Positions 7,996 to 17,491 of a stretch of 64,000 nt of DNA are shown piece by piece. Made by a program: the position numbers and the translations under genes. The notes under the pieces were generated by a model. It ran no database searches. It saw only the letters and a list, made by a program, of their open reading frames with translations, and was not told the origin of the DNA. Source of the stretch: an uncultured Allobosea sp. (GTDB lineage: Bacteria; Pseudomonadota; Alphaproteobacteria; Rhizobiales; Beijerinckiaceae); NCBI RefSeq assembly GCF_945957345.1, contig NZ_CAMFKW010000031.1, positions 1-64,000 on the forward strand, in the 5' to 3' direction. Position 1 is the stretch's first letter; every line of letters begins with the position of its first letter.

Positions 7996-9564
7996 ATGAA
8001 GAAAGCCTGGTTGCTGGCGGCCGTTGCCGCCTTTGCGCTTACGGGCGCGGCGGAAGCCAAGACGCTGAAATGGGGCGCGCCACGCGAGATCGCTTCGCTC
8101 GATCCCTATTCTTACGGCGAGACCTTCACGCTTTCGGTTCTGAACCATGTCTATGAAGGGCTGGTGCGCTATACCGGCGACCTCAAGATCGAGCCGGCGC
8201 TGGCGGAATCCTGGGAGACGGTCTCGCCGACGGTATGGCGCTTCCATCTGCGCAAGGGCGTCAAGTTCCACAATGGCGATACGTTCTCTGCTGACGACGT
8301 CATCGCGTCGTTCGCGCGTGTCTCAGACCCGGATTCGCCGCTGAAGGGCAACCTGCCGGCCTACAAATCCTCGAAGAAGATCGACGACTACACCGTCGAA
8401 GTCGAGGTCGACGGCCCCTATCCGCTGCTGCTCAACGATCTGACCAACATCTTTATCTTCGACAAGAAGTGGCTGGAGGCGAACAACGCTCTCAAGCCGA
8501 CCGATTTCGGCAAGGGCATTACCGGCTATCCGACCGATCACACCAACGGCACCGGCCCCTTCATCATCGAGAGCCGCCAGCCCGACGCCAAGACGGTTTT
8601 CGTCAAGAATCCGAATTGGTGGGACAAGCCGCAGCACAATATCGACCGCATCGAGTTCGTGCCGATCACTTCGGCAGCGACCCGCGTCGCGGCGATGCTG
8701 TCGGGTGAGATCGACTTCACCAATGTCGCGCCGCTGCAGGACCTGCCGCGCCTGAAGGCCTCGCCTGAGGTCAAGGTGTTGCAGACCAACGAGCTGCGCT
8801 CGGTGTTCTTCGCCTTCAACATGACGGACAAGCTCATCGAGAGCGACGTCAAGGACAAGAACCCCTTCAAGGACCTTCGTGTCCGCGAGGCGCTCTATCG
8901 CGCCATCGACATCGATGCGGTGCAGAAGCGCGCCATGCGCGGCCTCTCGCGCAATACCGGCGCGCTCGTCGCCCCGGCGATCCCCGGCTACGATCCGTCG
9001 CAGGACGAGCGTCCGCCCTTCGATCTGCCGGGCGCCAAGAAGTTGCTCGCCGATGCCGGCTATCCCAACGGTTTCTCCTTCCAGCTGAACTGCCAGAGCG
9101 ATGCGCTGGTCAATGAGGAGGAGTTCTGCCAGGCGGTCGCCTCGATGTGGTCGCGGGCTGGCTTGAAGCCCAATCTCAGCATGGCGCCGCGCAGCCAGCA
9201 GGGGCCGAAGCGCACCCGCGGCGAATATGATGTGGAATCCTTCGGCTGGGCCAACGAGCCGATGATCGACGCCTATTCCCTGCTCGTGCAGGTCATTCAC
9301 ACCAAGAGCGGCACGGGCGGCGTCTTCAACACGGGCGGCTGGGGCAATGCCAAGATGGACGCGCTGATCGACAAGGCCGGCGTCGAATTCGATACGGGCA
9401 AGCGTATCGAGCTGATGAAGCAGGTGCTGAAGATGGCGAAGGATGACCACATGTTCATCCCGCTGCATCAGCAGCCGATGGCCTGGGCGATGCGGACGAG
9501 CGTCGAGAACGTGGTGCAGGCCTCCGACAACAAGCCGCGCCTCTGGCTGACCAAGCTGAAGTGA
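7996..9564 (+). CDS. ABC transporter substrate-binding protein (SBP family 5, peptide/opine-like)
   Basis: Signal peptide MKKAWLLAAVAAFALTGAAEA; LSVLNHVYEGLV, WRFHLRKGVKFHNGDTFSADDV; RBS aaggggag. Confidence 0.9.
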   Translation: MKKAWLLAAVAAFALTGAAEAKTLKWGAPREIASLDPYSYGETFTLSVLNHVYEGLVRYTGDLKIEPALAESWETVSPTVWRFHLRKGVKFHNGDTFSADDVIASFARVSDPDSPLKGNLPAYKSSKKIDDYTVEVEVDGPYPLLLNDLTNIFIFDKKWLEANNALKPTDFGKGITGYPTDHTNGTGPFIIESRQPDAKTVFVKNPNWWDKPQHNIDRIEFVPITSAATRVAAMLSGEIDFTNVAPLQDLPRLKASPEVKVLQTNELRSVFFAFNMTDKLIESDVKDKNPFKDLRVREALYRAIDIDAVQKRAMRGLSRNTGALVAPAIPGYDPSQDERPPFDLPGAKKLLADAGYPNGFSFQLNCQSDALVNEEEFCQAVASMWSRAGLKPNLSMAPRSQQGPKRTRGEYDVESFGWANEPMIDAYSLLVQVIHTKSGTGGVFNTGGWGNAKMDALIDKAGVEFDTGKRIELMKQVLKMAKDDHMFIPLHQQPMAWAMRTSVENVVQASDNKPRLWLTKLK

Positions 9565-9578
9565 GGCTGAGGCGGATG

Positions 9579-9721
9579 CCATCATTCCGGGGCGCTGCAC
9601 GGCAGCGAGCCCGGAATCCATGAACGCAAGTGGTGCCGCCGCAGTGATGGCGGCACCGTTTCATGGATTGCGGCGGCATTCATGGCTTCCGGGCTCTTCG
9701 CTGCGCGAGGCCCCGGAATGG
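9579..9721. repeat. Long imperfect inverted repeat (family C) between the SBP and permease genes
   Basis: CCATcATTCCGGGGC...GAGCCCGGAATCCATGAA / TTCATGG..TTCCGGGCTC...GCCCCGGAATGG. Confidence 0.8.
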
Positions 9722-9752
9722 TGTCAAGATTTTCGAGACCGGAGAGCACCCT

Positions 9753-10745
9753 ATGCCGGCCTTTCTCCTCAAGCGTCTTCTGAACGCTGCGGGCGTCATG
9801 CTCGCCGTGGCGTTCCTGGCCTTCCTCTGCTTCCGCTTCGTCGGCGATCCCGTCGATCTGATGCTGAACGAGCAGGCTAGCCAGCAGCAGCGCGACGAGC
9901 TGCGGACCCGCCTGGGCCTCGACAAGGGCTTCGTGCTGCAGTTCGCGACCTTCGTGAAAAACGCCGCGCAAGGTGATTTCGGCATCTCCTATCGCAATCA
10001 GAAGGACGTCTTCTCGCTGATCTCGGACCGCTTCCCGGCGACTTTCGAGCTCGTGCTGGTCGCGACCTTCCTGTCGCTCTTCGTCGGCATCCCGCTCGGG
10101 GTCTACACCGCGATCCGACGAGAAAGCCTGCCAGCCAAGGCCTTGCAGTTCATTTCGGTGCTGGGTGTCTCCCTGCCCAGCTTCGCGCTCGGCATCCTCT
10201 TCATCCTGGTCTTCTCGGTGACGCTGCAATGGCTGCCGGCCTTCGGCCGCGGCGAGGTCGTGCAGATCGGCTGGTGGAGCACGGGCCTGCTCACCGCGTC
10301 GGGCCGCAAGGCGCTGATCCTGCCCGGCATCACGCTCTCGCTCTTCCAGATCACGCTGGTGATGCGCCTCGTCCGCGCCGAGATGCTGGAGACGATGCGG
10401 ACCGACTTCATCCGTTTCGCCCGGGCGCGCGGGCTGCCGTCCCGTGCAGTCCATTTCGGCCATGCGCTGCGCAACTGCCTGATGCCGGTCATCACCGTCA
10501 CCGGCTTGCAAATCGGCAATCTGATCGCCTTCGCGCTGGTCACCGAGACGGTGTTCCAGTGGCCGGGCATGGGCATGCTCTTCGTCCAGGCGGTGACCTT
10601 CGTCGATATCCCGGTGATGGCGGCCTATCTGATCGTCGTTTCCTTCATCTTCGTTACGCTCAACACGCTGGTCGACCTGACCTATGCCTGGGTCGATCCG
10701 CGCCTGCGCGAGGACGCGCTGACGGGAGGCGCAAATGCCCGCTGA
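9753..10745 (+). CDS. ABC transporter permease (DppB-like)
   Basis: MPAFLLKRLLNAAGVMLAVAFLAF; EAA-like ARGLPSRAVHFGHALRNCLMPVITVTG. Confidence 0.9.
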   Translation: MPAFLLKRLLNAAGVMLAVAFLAFLCFRFVGDPVDLMLNEQASQQQRDELRTRLGLDKGFVLQFATFVKNAAQGDFGISYRNQKDVFSLISDRFPATFELVLVATFLSLFVGIPLGVYTAIRRESLPAKALQFISVLGVSLPSFALGILFILVFSVTLQWLPAFGRGEVVQIGWWSTGLLTASGRKALILPGITLSLFQITLVMRLVRAEMLETMRTDFIRFARARGLPSRAVHFGHALRNCLMPVITVTGLQIGNLIAFALVTETVFQWPGMGMLFVQAVTFVDIPVMAAYLIVVSFIFVTLNTLVDLTYAWVDPRLREDALTGGANAR

Positions 10746-11670
10746 CACCGTGAAAACCCCCGGCCGCCTGCGCCGCTTCCTCGACAGCGACATCGGCTGG
10801 AGCTTCTGCCACACGCCGGTGGCCTGGCTCTCGGCGCTGGTGCTGGTGCTGCTTGTCCTGACCGCGCTCTTCGCCCCGCTGATCGCGCCGCAGAACCCCT
10901 TCGATCTCAGCCAGATCTTCATCGACAAGGCCGAGATTCCGCCGATCTGGCAGGAGGGCGGCGAATGGCCCTTCCTGCTCGGCACCGATCCGCAGGGGCG
11001 CGACGTGCTCTCGGCCATCCTCTACGGCTCGCGCGTCTCGCTGATCATCGGCTCCGCGGCGGTGATGGTCTCGATGCTGGTCGGCGTCTCGATCGGCCTC
11101 TGCGCCGGCTTCTATGGCGGGCGCGTCGACAACCTCCTGATGCGCGTCGGCGATACCGTGCTCTCGATCCCGACGCTGCTGATGGCGATCCTGGTCTCGG
11201 CGATCTTCCGCGAGATGCTGCCGCCGGCTCTGCGCGAGCCCTTCTCCGCCGTGGTGCTGGTGCTCTCGATCGCGCTGACGAGCTGGGTCCAGTACGCCCG
11301 CACCGTGCGCGCGCTGACCATGGTCGAGCGCCGCAAGGAATATGTGCTGGCCGCCCGCATCATCAAGGTGCCGGCGACGCGGATCATGGGCCGCCACATC
11401 CTGCCCAACACGATGACGCCGGTGCTGGTTTCCGCGACGCTGAGTCTCGGCCTCGCCATCCTCTCGGAGGCGACGCTCTCCTTCCTCGGCGTCGGCATGC
11501 CGATCACCCAGCCCTCGCTCGGCACGCTGATCCGCATCGGCAACCAGTACCTGTTCTCCGGCTCCTGGTGGCTCGTCGTCTTCCCCTCGCTCCAGCTCGG
11601 TCTGATCGTGCTCTCGGTCAATCTGCTCGGCGACTGGCTGCGCGACGCGCTGAACCCGAAGCTGCGCTGA
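10735..11670 (+). CDS. ABC transporter permease (DppC-like)
   Basis: LLGTDPQGRDVLSAILYGSRVSLIIG; overlaps the preceding permease ORF. Confidence 0.9.
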   Translation: MPADTVKTPGRLRRFLDSDIGWSFCHTPVAWLSALVLVLLVLTALFAPLIAPQNPFDLSQIFIDKAEIPPIWQEGGEWPFLLGTDPQGRDVLSAILYGSRVSLIIGSAAVMVSMLVGVSIGLCAGFYGGRVDNLLMRVGDTVLSIPTLLMAILVSAIFREMLPPALREPFSAVVLVLSIALTSWVQYARTVRALTMVERRKEYVLAARIIKVPATRIMGRHILPNTMTPVLVSATLSLGLAILSEATLSFLGVGMPITQPSLGTLIRIGNQYLFSGSWWLVVFPSLQLGLIVLSVNLLGDWLRDALNPKLR

Positions 11671-11702
11671 CCATCATAAGAAACCACGAGGATACGCCTG
11701 CG

Positions 11703-12899
11703 ATGACTGCCTCTCTCCTCATCCGCAATGTCAGGCCGAATGCCGGGCCGGCACTCGACATCCTGATCGAGAACGGCCGCATCAGCCGGATGGCGAAGGA
11801 CATCGCCGCTCCTGCCGGCGTGACGGTCGAGGATGGCCGCGGCGACATCGCCATCCCCGGTCTGGTCGAGGCCCACGCCCATCTCGACAAGAGCCTCTGG
11901 GGCATGGCCTGGTACGTCAACGAGGTCGGCCCGAAGCTGCTCGACAAGATCGACAACGAGCGCGAGAGCAAGAAGCGCCTCGATCTCGATCCGGCCCGCC
12001 AGTCGGCGCGCCAGACCGTCCAGTCCTCGACGATGGGCTCGACCCATACCCGCAGCCATGCCGATGTCGACACCGAGCTCGGGCTCTGGGGCGTCGAGGG
12101 CATCATGAAGACCCGCGAGGACTACGCGGACATCATGGACATCGAGCTCGTCGCCTTCCCGCAATCGGGCCTGCTGCGCCGTCCGGGCACGCTGGAATTG
12201 ATGCATGAGGCGATGAAGGCCGGCTGTGAGATCGTCGGCGGCCTCGATCCCTGCGCCATCGACCGCGACCCCAAGGGCCATCTCGATGCGATCTTCGGGC
12301 TGTGCCAGACCTATGGCCGCCCGCTCGACATCCACCTGCACGAGCCCGGCGAGATGGGCCTGTTCTCGCTCGACCTGATCATAGAGCGCACCCGCGCGCT
12401 CGGCATGAAGGGCAAGGTCACCGTCAGCCACGCCTTCTGCCTGGGCACCGCGCCGGAACTGGTCGATCCCGTGATCCCGCAGCTCGCCGAGCTCGATATC
12501 GCGATCATGACCACGGCGCCGGCCCGCAACACCGCGCCGGCCGTCAAGAAACTGCTCGATGCCGGCATCCGCGTCTGCTCGGGCTCGGACGGCATCCGCG
12601 ACACCTGGGGCCCCTATGGCAATGCCGACATGGTCGAGCGCGCCATGTTCATCGGCCTGCGCAACAATTTCCGCCGCGACGACGAGGTCGAGCTGGGCTT
12701 GCACGTCTGCACCACCGGCGGCGCCCAGGTGATGGAGATCGCCGATTACGGCCTCGCCGAGGGCAAGATCGCCGATCTCGTCATCATGCCCGGCCAGAGC
12801 CTGACGGATATCGTCGTGACCCGTTCGCCCAAGCGCCGCGTGATCAAGCGCGGCAAGATCGTCGCCCGTGACGGCGTTTCCGTGAGGACTGCCCCGTGA
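11703..12899 (+). CDS. Amidohydrolase family protein (CodA/cytosine deaminase-like)
   Basis: PGLVEAHAHLDKSLWG metal site, HLHEPG, VSHAFCLG, CSGSDGIRDTWGPYGNADMVERA. Confidence 0.85.
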   Translation: MTASLLIRNVRPNAGPALDILIENGRISRMAKDIAAPAGVTVEDGRGDIAIPGLVEAHAHLDKSLWGMAWYVNEVGPKLLDKIDNERESKKRLDLDPARQSARQTVQSSTMGSTHTRSHADVDTELGLWGVEGIMKTREDYADIMDIELVAFPQSGLLRRPGTLELMHEAMKAGCEIVGGLDPCAIDRDPKGHLDAIFGLCQTYGRPLDIHLHEPGEMGLFSLDLIIERTRALGMKGKVTVSHAFCLGTAPELVDPVIPQLAELDIAIMTTAPARNTAPAVKKLLDAGIRVCSGSDGIRDTWGPYGNADMVERAMFIGLRNNFRRDDEVELGLHVCTTGGAQVMEIADYGLAEGKIADLVIMPGQSLTDIVVTRSPKRRVIKRGKIVARDGVSVRTAP

Positions 12900-14401
12900 G
12901 CCTGCAAGCCAAGAAGCGGCCCGAAGGCCGCATCCTGATGACCGCGCGCTGGGTCGTCGGACACAAGGACGGCCGCCATCGCCTCTACGAGAACGGCGAA
13001 GTGGTGTTCGAGAACGGCGAGGTCGTCTTCGTCGGCCATGGTTTCCCGGGCGAAGTCGCCCGTCGCATCGATTACGGCCATGCCCTGATCGGGCCGGGCT
13101 TCGTCGATTGCGACGCGCTCTCCGACCTCGACACCACCATCCTCGGCTATGACAACCAGCCGGCCTGGAAGAAGGGCCGCGTCTGGCCGCGCAGCTATCT
13201 CGAGGCCGGCCCTTACGAGATGTATACGCGCGAGGAACTGGCCTTCCAGAAGCGCTATGCCTTCTCCCAATTGATCCGCAACGGCATCACCACCGCGCTG
13301 CCGATCGCCTCGCTGTTCTACCGCGCCTGGGGCGAGACGGTGCAGGAATTCGAGGATGCGGCCGAAGCGGCTGCCGATCTCGGCATGCGCGCCTATCTCG
13401 GCCCGGCCTATCGCACCGGCAATCAGGTCGTCGAGAGCGACGGCCGCGTCGTCACCTATTACGAGGAGGAGCGCGGCCTCGCCGAACTCGACGCGGCCAT
13501 CGACTTCGCGAAGCGCCATGAGGGCGAAGCCGGCGGGCTGATCCGCGCCATGTTCGCGCCGGACCGCATCGAGACCTCGACGGCCGAGTTGCTGCGCCGC
13601 ACGTCCGCCGCCTCGCGCGAGCTCGACATTCCCGTCCGGCTCCATTGCTGCCAGTCGAAGATCGAGTACGACCTCGTCCTCGCCCAGCACGGCATGAGCC
13701 CGCCGGAATGGCTGGAGAGCCTCGGCTTCCTCAACGAGCGCTGCCTGCTGCCGCATGGCACCGTCGTCTCCGGCAGCCGCCTGATCGACCGTCCCGGCCG
13801 CGATCTCGAGATCATCCGCGATTCCGGCGCGAGCATCGTGCATTGCCCGCTCGTCTCGGGCCGGCACGGCAACAGCATCAACCATTTCGGCAGCTATCGC
13901 GCCATGGGCCTGAACATCGCCATGGGCACCGATACCGCCCCGCCGGACATGGTGATGAACATGCAGACCGGCATGATCCTCTCCCGCACCATGGCCGGCA
14001 ATGTCGGCGCCGTGCGCTCCGAGGATTACTACGACGCCGCGACCATCGGTGGCGCGGATGCGCTGCAGCGTCCCGATCTTGGCCGCCTCCAGCCGGGTTC
14101 GCGCGCCGACATCACCGTCTTCGAGTTCGACCGGCCGCATAGTGGGCAGGTCATCGACCCCATCCAGACGATGATGCTGACCGGCCATGGCCGCGATTTC
14201 GCGACGGTGGTGATCGACGGCCGCTTCGTCATGGAGAACCGGGCGATCCCCGGCCAGGACGAGGCCGCCGACAATGCCCGCGCCCAGAAGCAGTTCGAGG
14301 GCGTGATGGCGCGCTATCCCGAGCGCACGCTCGGCCACCCGCCGATGAGCGAGATATTCTCGTCGAGCTACGCGATCGAACGCAGCGAGGCCTCTGCATG
14401 A
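12896..14401 (+). CDS. Atypical amidohydrolase family protein (HxH motif replaced)
   Basis: GTGA overlap with the upstream gene. Amidohydrolase-like RLHCCQS, LLPHGTVVSG, AMGTDTAPPDMV, but GFVDCDALSD in place of GFVDxHxH. Confidence 0.8.
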   Translation: MSLQAKKRPEGRILMTARWVVGHKDGRHRLYENGEVVFENGEVVFVGHGFPGEVARRIDYGHALIGPGFVDCDALSDLDTTILGYDNQPAWKKGRVWPRSYLEAGPYEMYTREELAFQKRYAFSQLIRNGITTALPIASLFYRAWGETVQEFEDAAEAAADLGMRAYLGPAYRTGNQVVESDGRVVTYYEEERGLAELDAAIDFAKRHEGEAGGLIRAMFAPDRIETSTAELLRRTSAASRELDIPVRLHCCQSKIEYDLVLAQHGMSPPEWLESLGFLNERCLLPHGTVVSGSRLIDRPGRDLEIIRDSGASIVHCPLVSGRHGNSINHFGSYRAMGLNIAMGTDTAPPDMVMNMQTGMILSRTMAGNVGAVRSEDYYDAATIGGADALQRPDLGRLQPGSRADITVFEFDRPHSGQVIDPIQTMMLTGHGRDFATVVIDGRFVMENRAIPGQDEAADNARAQKQFEGVMARYPERTLGHPPMSEIFSSSYAIERSEASA

Positions 14402-15387
14402 ACGCCCCCGCCGCCCAGCCTCTCCTGTCCGTCCGCGACCTGCGCATCGTCTTCGATGGCCGCCACGGCCCGTTGACCGCGCTGGACGGCGTGTCCTTCG
14501 ACATCGCGCCGGGCGAGATCCTCGGCATGGTCGGCGAGTCCGGAGCGGGCAAGTCCCTGACCGGCACGGCGGTGATCGGCCTGCTCGATCCGCCGGGCCG
14601 CATCGCCGGCGGCGAGATCCATCTCGCCGGCCAGCGCATCGACAACCTCCCGGCGGAAGCGATGCGCAAGCTGCGCGGCCGGCGCATCGGCGCGATCTTC
14701 CAGGACCCGCTGACCTCGCTGCACCCCCTGCTCAAGGTCGGCGACCAGCTCGTCGAGACCATCCTGACCCATCTGCCGGTCAGCCGGGCGGAGGCGCGCA
14801 AGCGTGCGCTCGATCTGCTCAAGGAGGTCGGCATTCCCGCCGCCGAGACGCGGATCGACCATTTCCCGCACCAGTTCTCCGGCGGCATGCGCCAGCGCGT
14901 CGTCATCGCGCTCGCGCTCTGCGCCGAGCCCTCGCTGATCATCGCCGACGAGCCGACGACCGCGCTCGACGTCTCGATCCAGGCGCAGATCACCACCTTG
15001 CTGAAGCGGCTCTGCCGCGAGCACGGCACGGCGATCATGCTGGTCACCCACGACATGGGCGTCATCGCCGAGACCGCCGATCGGGTTGCGGTGATGTATG
15101 CCGGCCGCATCGTCGAGATTGGCCCGGCCGAGGGGGTGACGCGTCGGCCGAGCCATCCCTATACGGCCGGCCTGATGGCCTCGATCCCGAGCGTCCATGC
15201 CCGTCACGAGCACCTCAACCAGATCGACGGTGCCATGCCGCGCCTCAACGCCATCCCGCCGGGCTGCGCCTTCAACCCGCGCTGCGGCAAGGCGGAGGCC
15301 TTCTGCCGCGAGCACAAGCCCGGCCTGCCTCTGGCCGGGCATGCTGCCGCCTGCCATTTCCCCCTGAAGGAGGCGGTCCATGCTTGA
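14398..15387 (+). CDS. ABC transporter ATP-binding protein (DppD-like)
   Basis: GESGAGKS Walker A, FSGGMRQRVVIALAL signature, IIADEPTTALDV; ATGA coupling. Confidence 0.93.
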   Translation: MNAPAAQPLLSVRDLRIVFDGRHGPLTALDGVSFDIAPGEILGMVGESGAGKSLTGTAVIGLLDPPGRIAGGEIHLAGQRIDNLPAEAMRKLRGRRIGAIFQDPLTSLHPLLKVGDQLVETILTHLPVSRAEARKRALDLLKEVGIPAAETRIDHFPHQFSGGMRQRVVIALALCAEPSLIIADEPTTALDVSIQAQITTLLKRLCREHGTAIMLVTHDMGVIAETADRVAVMYAGRIVEIGPAEGVTRRPSHPYTAGLMASIPSVHARHEHLNQIDGAMPRLNAIPPGCAFNPRCGKAEAFCREHKPGLPLAGHAAACHFPLKEAVHA

Positions 15388-16384
15388 CCAGGCAGCGACG
15401 CTCGCCTCGGCCCGGGTCGCCGGCGACGACATAATCCTCGATGTCGCCGCGGCCTGCTGCCGCTTCGACGTTTCGGCGCCGGCCCTGTCGCGGCTGTTTT
15501 CGCATGAGCCGCGGCGCATCCTGCGCGCGGTCGAGAACGTCTCCTTGACGGTCCGGCGCGGCACCACCTTCAGCATCGTCGGCGAGTCCGGCTGCGGAAA
15601 ATCGACGCTCGCCCGCATGGTCGTCGGCCTCCAGCGCCCGACCGAGGGCAAGCTGAGTTTCCGCGACATCCGTCGCGCTGACGGCACGATCGGTCCGCCG
15701 CGCGTGCAGATGATCTTCCAGGACCCCTATGCCTCGCTCAATCCGCGCTGGCGTGTCGGCGACATCATCGCCGAGCCGATCCGCGAGCTGAAGCTCAGGT
15801 CGGACGAGGCGGCGGTCCAGCAGCGCGTCGGCGATCTGCTGGAAGTGGTCGGCCTGTCGCGCACCGATGCGAGCCGCTATCCGCACGCCTTCTCCGGCGG
15901 CCAGCGCCAGCGCATCTCGATTGCGCGTGCGCTTGCGACCGAGGCCGATTTCCTCGTCTGCGACGAGCCGACCTCGGCGCTCGACGTTTCCGTGCAGGCG
16001 CAGATCCTCAACCTGATGGTCCGGCTGCAGAAGGAATTCGGGCTGACCTATCTTTTCATCAGCCACAATCTCTCGGTCGTCCGGCACATGTCGGACGATC
16101 TTGCGATCATGTATCTCGGCCGTTTCGTCGAAGCGGGCCCGGCCGAGCAGGTCTTCACCCGGCCGCAGCACCCCTATACGCGCCTGCTGCTCGACACGAT
16201 CCCCGATGTCGAGCAGCCGAACCGGGAGCGCCGGCCGATGTCGGGCGAGGTGCCCAGCCCGATCAGCCCGCCTGCCGGCTGCACCTTCAACCCGCGCTGT
16301 GCGCAGGCCGCCGACCGCTGCCGCGTCGAGCGACCGGAGCTGCGGCAATTGGGCGGTGTCGAGGTGTCCTGCCACTTCGCCTGA
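15380..16384 (+). CDS. ABC transporter ATP-binding protein (DppF-like)
   Basis: GESGCGKST, FSGGQRQRISIARALA, CDEPTSALDVSVQAQ. Confidence 0.93.
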   Translation: MLDQAATLASARVAGDDIILDVAAACCRFDVSAPALSRLFSHEPRRILRAVENVSLTVRRGTTFSIVGESGCGKSTLARMVVGLQRPTEGKLSFRDIRRADGTIGPPRVQMIFQDPYASLNPRWRVGDIIAEPIRELKLRSDEAAVQQRVGDLLEVVGLSRTDASRYPHAFSGGQRQRISIARALATEADFLVCDEPTSALDVSVQAQILNLMVRLQKEFGLTYLFISHNLSVVRHMSDDLAIMYLGRFVEAGPAEQVFTRPQHPYTRLLLDTIPDVEQPNRERRPMSGEVPSPISPPAGCTFNPRCAQAADRCRVERPELRQLGGVEVSCHFA

Positions 16385-16400
16385 GGCGAATGGCCCGCTC

Positions 16401-16493
16401 CGTCATGGTCGGGCCTGTCCCGACCATCCACGGCTTCCCTGGCCGAAGGCGGTGTTCAAGACGTGGATGCTCGCCACAAGGGCGAGCATGACG
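16401..16493. repeat. Palindromic repeat family A, copy 2
   Basis: GGTCGGG-cctgt-CCCGACC ... GCTCGCC-acaag-GGCGAGC. Confidence 0.85.
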
Positions 16494-16509
16494 GTGTGGA
16501 CCGTGGCTC

Positions 16510-16941
16510 TCAGTCGATCAGCGTCGCTTCCAGTGTGATCGGCGCTTTGAACAGCTTGGAGACCGGGCAGCCGGCCTTGGCCTTACCGGCCAGCGACTCG
16601 AAGGTCGCCTGGTCGGCGCCGGGCACCTTGCCTCTGAGCGTCAGGTGGATCGCGGTGATCGCGTAGCCGTCGTCGAGCTTGTCGAGCGTCACCCGCGCCG
16701 TGGTGTCGAGCGCATCGGCCTTGAGATTGGCCTCGCCGAGGATCAGCGAAAGCGCCATCGTGAAGCAGGCGGCATGCGCAGCGCCGATCAGCTCCTCGGG
16801 ATTGCTGCCGGGCTTGCCCTCGAAACGGCTGGCGAAGCCGTAGGGGTAGGCATCGAGCGCCTTGGTCTCGGTCGAGATCGTGCCCTTGCCGTCCTTGATG
16901 CCGCCTTCCCAATGGGCCGCGCCGGTCTTGTTGATCGCCAT
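16510..16941 (-). CDS. OsmC/Ohr family peroxiredoxin-like protein
   Basis: GSNPEELIGAAHAACFTMALS and AGCPVSKLFKAPITLEATL (OsmC Cys motifs). Confidence 0.9.
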   Translation of the reverse strand: MAINKTGAAHWEGGIKDGKGTISTETKALDAYPYGFASRFEGKPGSNPEELIGAAHAACFTMALSLILGEANLKADALDTTARVTLDKLDDGYAITAIHLTLRGKVPGADQATFESLAGKAKAGCPVSKLFKAPITLEATLID

Positions 16942-17100
16942 GATCTGTCTCCCGTTCTGGTTTCGGAGGGCTATCCTGCTTCCGGAAAGCTACCTTTTGA
17001 CAACGGCCCAGCGCCTGCCGGGTTCATCGGCATATGAGCGCGACGAGGACAGGAACGTTGAATTGCCGTAAGGTCATCGTTCCGAACGCTGGAGGCTGCC

Positions 17101-17397
17101 ATGACTGCATTCAATGCCGTTCGTTTCAAGGTGAAGCCGGGGATGGAGGCCGCTTTCCTCGATGCCCACCGCAATGTCGCCGCTGACTGGGCTGGCCTGC
17201 GGCATGCGAACATCATCGCGGCCGGCGAGGGGCGCTACTGCATCATCGCGGAATGGGAGAGCATGGACGCGATCGCGGCGGCGCGGCCGCAGATGATCGC
17301 CACGCTCAACGGCTTCCGCCACACGCTCGATGATCTCGGCGGCGGGCTCGGCGTCACCGACCCGATCGCGGGTACAGTTGCGTTGTCGCTGAAATAG
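17101..17397 (+). CDS. Small ABM-type (antibiotic biosynthesis monooxygenase-like) dimeric alpha/beta barrel protein
   Basis: AVRFKVKPGMEAAFLDAHR...YCIIAEWESMDAIAAARPQM. Confidence 0.6.
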   Translation: MTAFNAVRFKVKPGMEAAFLDAHRNVAADWAGLRHANIIAAGEGRYCIIAEWESMDAIAAARPQMIATLNGFRHTLDDLGGGLGVTDPIAGTVALSLK

Positions 17398-17491
17398 AGC
17401 CCGCTGCTCCGTAAGACCGAACGCTTCGCTGCAAGAGAAAGGCCCGCACCGATCGCTCGATGCAGGCCCTCTGATCGTCTGATGTCGCTGC

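Noticed and set aside
11112-12704. 530 aa minus-strand ORF opposite the permease and CodA-like gene (and similar long antisense ORFs at 9582-11018, 12746-14338, 31544-33706, 43139-45001)
   Set aside because: Same GC codon-bias artefact; plus-strand frames have clear family motifs.
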